From an uncultured Elusimicrobium sp. (lineage in GTDB: Bacteria > Elusimicrobiota > Elusimicrobia > Elusimicrobiales > Elusimicrobiaceae), in the NCBI GenBank assembly GCA_946061795.1, contig CAMGSK010000039.1, forward strand, positions 1 through 10,729: a stretch of DNA of 10,729 bases, written 5' to 3'. The notes below the pieces were generated by a model. The model ran no database searches. It worked only from the letters and a program-made list of their open reading frames with translations, and was not told the DNA's origin. A program made the position numbers and the translations under genes. Of the stretch, positions 5,331 through 10,729 are shown one piece after another. Within the stretch, counting starts at the first letter, position 1, and each line of letters begins with the position of its first letter.

Positions 5331-7700
5331 ATGAACCCGTACGTACGCAAAGCTGTCTTTGTTTTGTCTGCGCTGCTGTACTGGCCGGCTTTGGCCGCAC
5401 AAGAGATTTCGGAAGAAATTGACTCCGACGGCCCGTGGATGATTTGTGAAGTGGCGGCCGAAGGCTTGCAAAACGTCGGCAAACGCACCGTCACCAAGGC
5501 CGCACACGCCAAAAAAGGCCAGCTTTACGAACGCTACCATGTCAACGAAGACATCCGGGACGTTTCCGCTTTGGGCAATTTTGACAGCGTACAAGTGGAC
5601 ATTTCCCGCTCTTCCGGCTCCCGCAAAGACGATTTGGGGGCGCAGTATCCCTGCCACCGCATCACCTATATTGTAGAAGAAAAGCCGATTTTTGACCGCC
5701 TCACCTACCGGGGACGCAAAAAACTGGGCAAAAACGCCATCGCTTCGGCCATGACGCTCAAAGTAAAAGACCCGTTCAACGAAGCCAAACTGGCCTCCGA
5801 CATGGAGCGCATCAAAGCCAAATACGCCGAAAAAGGCTATATCGCCGCGCAAGTCACATACGAAGTCATCCCCGATGAAAAGACCAACACCGTCACAGTC
5901 AATCTGATTATAGACGAAGGTCCGCGCGTGCGCGTGGCGGAACTGAACTTAAACGGTATCGGCCCATCCAGTCCGCTTCCCGCGGAAAAAATCCGCAAGA
6001 AAGCCTCCAACCGCCCGGGAAAAGTGTTTAAACCGCAAAACCTTCAGCGGGACTGGGCGAAAATGATGCTCTTCGGCCGCAACCAAGGGTATGCAGACTT
6101 TAATCTGTCCGAACCCCGCGTGGAAGTCAGCGAAGACAAAACGCAGGCCGTCATCTCTTATGAAGCGGCGGAAGGGGAAAAAGTGGATTTCGGAAACGTG
6201 TCTTTTGACGGCAACAATGTATTTTCTCCCGCGGAATTGGAAAAATACGTTTACATACGGGAAGGCAAACGCTACAATCAAAAAGATTTTGACGACACCG
6301 TCTTCGCCATTCAGCAGCAATACGCCAACAAAGGCTACCTGCAGGCCCGGGTCAACCCGCAAAAAACCATAGAAAACGGACGTCTTAATATCCGCTACGA
6401 TATCTCTGAAGGGCATATTTTCTATATTGACCACATTGACGTGACCGGCTACGAAAAGACCAAAAAGTACGTTTTTACCCGGGAAATTTCCGTCAAACCG
6501 GGCGATTTGTACGATTCGGAAAAAATACAGCGCAGCCAGACCAAAATTTTAAACCTCGGATTTATTAACGACGTACAAATAGACATCCAGCCCACCGCCG
6601 ACCCGCAAAAAGTAGATCTCGGCTTTAACGTGGTGGAGGGACGGCCGGGCATGTTCACCGCCGGTTTGGCCATGAGCTCCATGGACGGTTTGTACGGGGA
6701 AATCTCCATTAATCACATGAACTTATTCGGACGCGCGCAGAGACTCTCTCTGCGCACCATGTTCGGTAAAGAAATTTTAGACTATACCGTCAGCTGGTCC
6801 ACCCCGTGGATTTACGATAAGCCCACCTCACTGGGAGTAGACTTGTTCAACACCCGACGCTACCGCGCTTTCGCCGACGAAAACCAAGCCTACACTGAGA
6901 AACGCATCGGAGGGCGTTTGCGCGTCGGCCCGCGTTTCAACGACGACATTTACCAGCTCAGCTTTGGGTATTCTTTTGAAAATATTGACATTTACGACAT
7001 TGACGAAAAATACCGGGAGCCCGCCGCCAAACCCGGCGACCCCAATTATATTGAAAAAGGCTCCACCAACATGTCCTCCATCAGCGCGGATTTCGCTATA
7101 GACACCCGCGACAATATCTGGGACCCCACCACCGGCTGGCGCAATTCTTTGGGCGTCACCCTGGCCGGCGGCCCCGTCGGGGGAGATTTGGATCTGTGGT
7201 ATCTCAACGCGCGCTCCATTTTCAACCATACCGTCCTGAACGTGGGCGGAAATTATCCCATCGTATTCGTGCTGTCCAACAAACTCGGCGCGGTGCGCTC
7301 CTACGGACGCACCTCCGAAGTTCCGCCCTATGAAAAATTCTTCCTGGGAGGAGCCGACACCGTACGCGGTTATGACCGCGCGGGAGAAGTCGGCCCCGAG
7401 TACGGCGGCACCACGTATTACGTTATGAACGCGGAACTGCGTTTCCCGCTGGCGCGCGAAGGCCGGCGCACCATGGCGCAGTTTGCGCTGTTTGCCGACG
7501 TCGGCAACGCATGGAACCATTTTGACGATATTGATTTTTCGTTCGGCCCGGACTGGAAACAGTTTAAAGCCGGCGTAGGCGTAGGATTGCGTTTCACCAC
7601 CCCGTCGCTGCCCATCCGCATTGACTGGGGCTACGGATTAAACCACCGCAGCAACGAGGACCGCTCGCATTTCTACTTCAATATTTCAAATATGATGTAA
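5331..7700 (+). CDS. bamA: Outer membrane protein assembly factor BamA (Omp85 family)
   Basis: A 789-residue Omp85 protein that folds and inserts beta-barrel proteins into the outer membrane as the core of the BAM complex. A signal peptide (cleavage near ALA-AQ, residue 22) precedes five POTRA domains, roughly 35-119, 120-198, 199-283, 284-362 and 363-440; each later domain shows the G-Y-x-x-A/D pattern of the second helix (EKGYIAAQV, NQGYADFNL, NKGYLQARV, NLGFINDVQ). The C-terminal barrel (about 441-789) has the conserved lid-loop motif VRGYD at 678-682, inside FFLGGADTVRGYD. Length matches E. coli BamA (about 810). The only two cysteines, C39 and C108, are both in POTRA1. The protein ends in FYFNISNMM rather than the usual aromatic residue. 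The Skp-like gene begins three bases after its stop, and the lipid A genes follow. Confidence 0.96.
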   Translation: MNPYVRKAVFVLSALLYWPALAAQEISEEIDSDGPWMICEVAAEGLQNVGKRTVTKAAHAKKGQLYERYHVNEDIRDVSALGNFDSVQVDISRSSGSRKDDLGAQYPCHRITYIVEEKPIFDRLTYRGRKKLGKNAIASAMTLKVKDPFNEAKLASDMERIKAKYAEKGYIAAQVTYEVIPDEKTNTVTVNLIIDEGPRVRVAELNLNGIGPSSPLPAEKIRKKASNRPGKVFKPQNLQRDWAKMMLFGRNQGYADFNLSEPRVEVSEDKTQAVISYEAAEGEKVDFGNVSFDGNNVFSPAELEKYVYIREGKRYNQKDFDDTVFAIQQQYANKGYLQARVNPQKTIENGRLNIRYDISEGHIFYIDHIDVTGYEKTKKYVFTREISVKPGDLYDSEKIQRSQTKILNLGFINDVQIDIQPTADPQKVDLGFNVVEGRPGMFTAGLAMSSMDGLYGEISINHMNLFGRAQRLSLRTMFGKEILDYTVSWSTPWIYDKPTSLGVDLFNTRRYRAFADENQAYTEKRIGGRLRVGPRFNDDIYQLSFGYSFENIDIYDIDEKYREPAAKPGDPNYIEKGSTNMSSISADFAIDTRDNIWDPTTGWRNSLGVTLAGGPVGGDLDLWYLNARSIFNHTVLNVGGNYPIVFVLSNKLGAVRSYGRTSEVPPYEKFFLGGADTVRGYDRAGEVGPEYGGTTYYVMNAELRFPLAREGRRTMAQFALFADVGNAWNHFDDIDFSFGPDWKQFKAGVGVGLRFTTPSLPIRIDWGYGLNHRSNEDRSHFYFNISNMM

Positions 7701-7703
7701 GAT

Positions 7704-8687
7704 ATGGATATGCGCAGATTTCTCGGACTGTTGATTTTATTTGTGGGCGTTATTGCGGCGTACGCCCAGCAAGCTCCGCTGACGGAACAGGAGTTGGCTG
7801 TTATTGAGGCCATCAAAGCCAAAAACAGCGACGCGGCCGTCACGCCGACCGCTCCGGCTGCGCCCATGCAAGCCCCGGCGCAAGCGCAGACGCCGGCGCA
7901 GGAGACCGACGATATCAAACTCTCGGAACACGCCAAACAGCAGGCTTGGGACGAACAGCAGCAAACCGCGCAGGAACCGGACGTTCTCTCCGACGAACCG
8001 GAGGAAGACGTTTCCACCGCAGACGACGGGGAAGAAACCATAGGCAACCCGTCCAAAAAATGCCTGACGGTGGCGTTCATTGACATAGACGAAGCGTTTA
8101 ACGAGCATCCCCGTACGCGCGCCGTTAAAAAACAAATTGATTTAAAAATCCGCTCCAAACAGAGGGAAGTGCAAAGCGCGCGGGACATTATCGCCGCGCT
8201 GGAAGCGGAAAACAATTTGCTCGCCCGGCAGTTGGCCGTGTTAAAGCCGTTTTATGAGCGCATCGTGACGGACCAGCTGCTTTTGCCCAAACCGCCGGAA
8301 AGCGCGGACACGTTGCTTCTGGGGAACACGCTCAACCGCTTGTTGTTTTCCGGTTGCGAAGAACTCCCCCCGTCCCCGCTCAACTCGCCGGCGAAACTTG
8401 ACGACGTGACGGAGCGCATAGGGGCGAACAAGAAAATTATCGCCGAGCGCGGGTTTTTTATAGACAATTATAAATATCAAACCCGGGAAGAAATTTTAAA
8501 GCTGGAAGAACAGGAAGTCAAAGCCATTTTGCAGGACATTTATACGGAAATCAAATCTTTCGCCCGCAAGCGCAACATCGGCGCGGTGGTGCGCAAAGAC
8601 GAAATTTTATACGGACAGCAGCCTGTCAACGTGACGAAAGATTTCGTGAACAGGCTCAAAAAGTCCAAAAAGTACCGGAAAAAATAA
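7704..8687 (+). CDS. Enlarged Skp/OmpH-family periplasmic chaperone
   Basis: A 327-residue exported protein with a signal peptide ending near AYA-QQ (residue 22). Residues about 23-118 are a Pro/Ala/Gln-rich, then acidic, low-complexity linker. The OmpH/Skp domain follows: KKCLTVAFIDIDEAFNEHPRTRAVKKQID is the typical first strand and helix start, and the C-terminus (IKSFARKRNIGAVVRKDEILYGQQPVNVTKDFVNRLKK) matches the last strand-helix of Skp. The helical hairpin between them is interrupted near its tip by a Pro/Leu-rich insert (about 192-232). Typical Skp is near 160 residues. Skp trimers hold unfolded outer-membrane proteins for BamA, and the position directly behind bamA matches skp in many Gram-negatives. 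Start is ATG 7704; ATG 7710 is equally possible. Neither has a clear ribosome site, so translation may be coupled to bamA (3-base gap). Cysteines are C120 and C218. Confidence 0.85.
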   Translation: MDMRRFLGLLILFVGVIAAYAQQAPLTEQELAVIEAIKAKNSDAAVTPTAPAAPMQAPAQAQTPAQETDDIKLSEHAKQQAWDEQQQTAQEPDVLSDEPEEDVSTADDGEETIGNPSKKCLTVAFIDIDEAFNEHPRTRAVKKQIDLKIRSKQREVQSARDIIAALEAENNLLARQLAVLKPFYERIVTDQLLLPKPPESADTLLLGNTLNRLLFSGCEELPPSPLNSPAKLDDVTERIGANKKIIAERGFFIDNYKYQTREEILKLEEQEVKAILQDIYTEIKSFARKRNIGAVVRKDEILYGQQPVNVTKDFVNRLKKSKKYRKK

Positions 8688-8705
8688 TACCGGGAGGAAA
8701 ACCTT

Positions 8706-9740
8706 ATGGAACTGACGCTGAAACAGATAGCCGCAATTACCGGAACCGAATTGGCCGGAGACGAAAATTTCGTCATTCGCCACGTATGTGACCTGGCCGA
8801 ACCCGCGGCGGACGGAATTTGTTATTTAAGCCAAATAGAAAAAGTGGCCGTTCCGGCCGGATTTTCCGTCGGTGCGTTGATTTTGCCGGAAGCCGCCAAA
8901 GGCAAAGACCTTCCTTTAAAAACCCATTTCCTTTACGCCAAAAACCCCGAATGGGCCTTCACTCTGCTGGTGCAATACTGGGACGCGCAAACGCCCAAAC
9001 ATACGCCGGGCGTGCACCCCACGGCGGTCGTCAGTCCGTTGGCCACTCTGGGAGAAGGCGTGTCCGTCGGCGCTTACAGCGTCATTGAGGACGGAGCCGT
9101 CATCGGGGACCATACCGTCATTTTCCCGCAGGTCTATGTGGGCAAACGCGTGCAGATAGGCCAAAATTGCATTCTGTATCCGCAAGTGGTGGTGCGGGAA
9201 GACTGCGTACTGAAAAACCGCGTTATCCTCCAGCCCGGGGCCAAAATAGGCAATGACGGATTCGGATTTATTTTTCACGAAGGCAAACACCACAAAATTC
9301 CGCAAATCGGCAACGTGATTTTGGAAGACGACGTGGAAATCCAGGCCAACTCCTGCGTGGACCGCGCCAAACTGGCGCACACCGTGGTGGGAGCCAACAC
9401 CAAGATAGACAACTTGGTGCAAATTGCGCATAATGTAAAGGTGGGACGCAGCTGCATCATGTGCGCGCAGTCGGGTGTGGCGGGCACCACCACCATCGGC
9501 AACGGGGTCATCGCAGCCGGCCAGGTGGGCATTGTGGGGCACCTGCATATCGGAGACGGCGTGCAAATGGCGGCCCAATCCGGCGTCACGTGTGATATCC
9601 CCGCCGGCCAGGCTTGGTTCGGCACACCGGCGCGGCCGATGAAAGACACGCTTAAAATGTTGGCCGTTCAAAGCAGACTGCCCGAAATTTACAAAGAATT
9701 AAAACTTTTAAAGAAGGCCGCGGAAAAAGCGGAAAAATAA
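8706..9740 (+). CDS. lpxD: UDP-3-O-(3-hydroxyacyl)glucosamine N-acyltransferase
   Basis: LpxD, 344 residues, transfers a 3-hydroxyacyl chain from acyl carrier protein to the 2-amino group of UDP-3-O-acylglucosamine, the third step of lipid A synthesis, in the cytoplasm. The N-terminal uridine-binding domain (1-100, with ICYLSQIEK and THFLYAKNPEWAF) is followed by a left-handed beta-helix of hexapeptide repeats (about 105-310) and a C-terminal helix. Family signatures are GNDGFGF (182-188), KIPQIGNVILEDDVEIQANSCVDRA, and KIDNLVQIAHNVKVG with the catalytic His242 (equivalent to E. coli His239). Length is normal. A GGGAGG ribosome site (8692-8697) lies eight bases before the ATG. It is the third gene of the bamA operon, 18 bases after the Skp-like gene. 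Confidence 0.97.
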   Translation: MELTLKQIAAITGTELAGDENFVIRHVCDLAEPAADGICYLSQIEKVAVPAGFSVGALILPEAAKGKDLPLKTHFLYAKNPEWAFTLLVQYWDAQTPKHTPGVHPTAVVSPLATLGEGVSVGAYSVIEDGAVIGDHTVIFPQVYVGKRVQIGQNCILYPQVVVREDCVLKNRVILQPGAKIGNDGFGFIFHEGKHHKIPQIGNVILEDDVEIQANSCVDRAKLAHTVVGANTKIDNLVQIAHNVKVGRSCIMCAQSGVAGTTTIGNGVIAAGQVGIVGHLHIGDGVQMAAQSGVTCDIPAGQAWFGTPARPMKDTLKMLAVQSRLPEIYKELKLLKKAAEKAEK

Positions 9741-9742
9741 GT

Positions 9743-10567
9743 ATGAGAAAAACCATTAACCAATCTGTCAGCGTCAACGGCGTGGGCCTGCATACGGGCT
9801 CTCCGTCCGTCATGACGTTTAAACCTGCCGAAAACGGCATCCACTTCGTCCGTTTGGACATTCCCGGCTCCGCCCCGATTAAGGCCGACGTATATCACGT
9901 GGGTTCCACACTGCGCGGCACCAACCTCAAAAACGAAACGGCGGAAGTATGGACGGTGGAACATGTGCTTTCCACCCTGCACGCTTTGGGCATTACCGAT
10001 TTGTTGGTGGAAATGGACGGCCCCGAGCCGCCCATCACCGACGGCTCCGCAAACGTCTATGCCGCGCGCCTGCTGGAAGCGGGCCTGCACGAGCTGGACG
10101 GAGAGCTGCCTCTTTTAACGCTGAAACAGCCCGTCGCTTATTCTTACGGCCCTATTTCCTATTTGGCCGAGCCCGCCGATAAACTGACCGTCACGTTTGT
10201 CTATGAGCACAAACATCCGCTGGTGGGCCGCCAGGAATACACGCTGGAATTTACGCAGGACAATTATTTGTCCCAAATTGCTCCGGCGCGTACGTTCGGC
10301 TTTGAAGAAGAACTGGCGTTTCTTAAAGCGCACGGACTGGCCAAAGGCGGCAGTTTGGAAAACGCCGTCGTCGTCGGAAAAGACAAATTTTTAAACGAAC
10401 TTCGCTTTGCCGACGAACTGGTGCGGCATAAAATTTTGGACCTGCTGGGAGACTTCAGCCTCACGGGCAAACGCCTGGCGCCGATGAAAATCACCTGCCG
10501 CATGGGCGGGCACAAACACAATGTGCTGTTTGCACGGCTGCTGCTGGCAAACTCGGAGGACAAATGA
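9743..10567 (+). CDS. lpxC: UDP-3-O-acyl-N-acetylglucosamine deacetylase
   Basis: LpxC, 274 residues, is the zinc deacetylase that commits UDP-acyl-GlcNAc to lipid A synthesis. It starts with [18 protein letters not shown], the LpxC N-terminus. Zinc ligands are visible: His74 in [12 protein letters not shown], and His229 and Asp233 in [10 protein letters not shown]. The catalytic base is Glu73, and His257 in GGHKHN corresponds to the general acid/base His265 of E. coli. ARTFGF and the FADELVRHK stretch are also conserved. It is somewhat shorter than E. coli LpxC (305), mostly at the C-terminus, which ends soon after the final histidine. Its ATG follows the lpxD stop by two bases with only a weak GGA upstream, so coupled translation is likely; its own stop overlaps fabZ. 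In Bacteroidetes LpxC and FabZ are often fused; here they are separate but overlapping. Confidence 0.97.
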   Translation: MRKTINQSVSVNGVGLHTGSPSVMTFKPAENGIHFVRLDIPGSAPIKADVYHVGSTLRGTNLKNETAEVWTVEHVLSTLHALGITDLLVEMDGPEPPITDGSANVYAARLLEAGLHELDGELPLLTLKQPVAYSYGPISYLAEPADKLTVTFVYEHKHPLVGRQEYTLEFTQDNYLSQIAPARTFGFEEELAFLKAHGLAKGGSLENAVVVGKDKFLNELRFADELVRHKILDLLGDFSLTGKRLAPMKITCRMGGHKHNVLFARLLLANSEDK

Positions 10568-10729
10568 ACGAAAAACGCCTGTCGCTGGCGCCGCTTTTGT
10601 CCATGCCGGCGCAACAAATTTTAACCCAAGAAGACATCAAAAAAAATATTCCCCACCGCGATCCTTTCCTGCTGGTGGACGAAGTCCGCGTCATTGAAGA
10701 AGGCAAAACCTGCGTGGGCATCAAACACG
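10564..10729 (+). CDS. fabZ: 3-hydroxyacyl-ACP dehydratase FabZ (5' part only)
   Basis: The frame opens at ATG 10564, overlapping the lpxC stop as ATGA, and stays open to the right edge (55 codons). Residues 19-45 ([27 protein letters not shown]) are the FabZ N-terminus with the catalytic His31 in [10 protein letters not shown]; the second active-site acid lies beyond the window. FabZ dehydrates 3-hydroxyacyl-ACP in fatty acid elongation and so competes with LpxA and LpxD for the same acyl donors, which explains its place in lipid A operons. The first 18 residues are an extension not usually seen; Met14 is a possible later start, but the overlapping ATG is better placed. lpxA would be expected next. 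Confidence 0.93.
   Translation, partial: MNEKRLSLAPLLSMPAQQILTQEDIKKNIPHRDPFLLVDEVRVIEEGKTCVGIKH

Noticed and set aside
1..10729. CRISPR array, insertion sequence, integrase, toxin-antitoxin or phage-defence genes
   Set aside because: No repeated spacer-repeat pattern, transposase-like product, terminal inverted repeats or defence-type domains were seen on either strand.

Overview
The window looks like chromosomal DNA of a Gram-negative, LPS-making bacterium, most likely a member of the Elusimicrobiota (gut Elusimicrobium-like lineages). This rests on the lpxD-lpxC-fabZ lipid A genes behind bamA, a lone short-leader type IV pilin gene with the [28 protein letters not shown] type of N-terminus common in that phylum, and a pair of exported TldD/PmbA-family proteins. 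The lineage call is inference from remembered family resemblance; no search was run. I see no mobile element, CRISPR array or sign of recent transfer.

Layout. Positions 1-3128 (minus strand) hold a two-gene operon: an exported TldD-type metallopeptidase with an intact HExxxH motif, followed with an ATGA overlap by an exported TldE/PmbA-like partner that lacks the zinc motif and runs off the left edge. Divergent from it is a tRNA-Thr(UGU) (3233-3305) closed by a hairpin that can terminate in both directions. Facing it from the right is a minus-strand type IV prepilin gene (3420-3941). Its upstream region carries a near-consensus sigma-54 promoter, an 11-base T tract at the expected transcription start and a 15-bp perfect inverted repeat with the start codon in its loop. 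Sharing that 92-base gap, on the plus strand, is a TerC/Alx-family membrane protein gene (4034-4975) with an extended -10 promoter. rpmB (bL28) follows with its own promoter and terminator.

From 5331 to the right edge is a tightly packed envelope operon: bamA, an enlarged Skp/OmpH-like chaperone, lpxD, lpxC and the start of fabZ. Gaps are 3, 18 and 2 bases, then a 4-base overlap. BamA and the Skp-like protein would handle outer-membrane protein delivery and insertion. LpxC and LpxD make the early lipid A intermediates, and FabZ shares the 3-hydroxyacyl-ACP pool with that pathway.

Most of the window is ordinary housekeeping. The parts most worth a second look are the pilin control region and the exported TldD/TldE-like pair in which the partner has Asn/Gln/Gln where the metallopeptidase has His/Glu/His.
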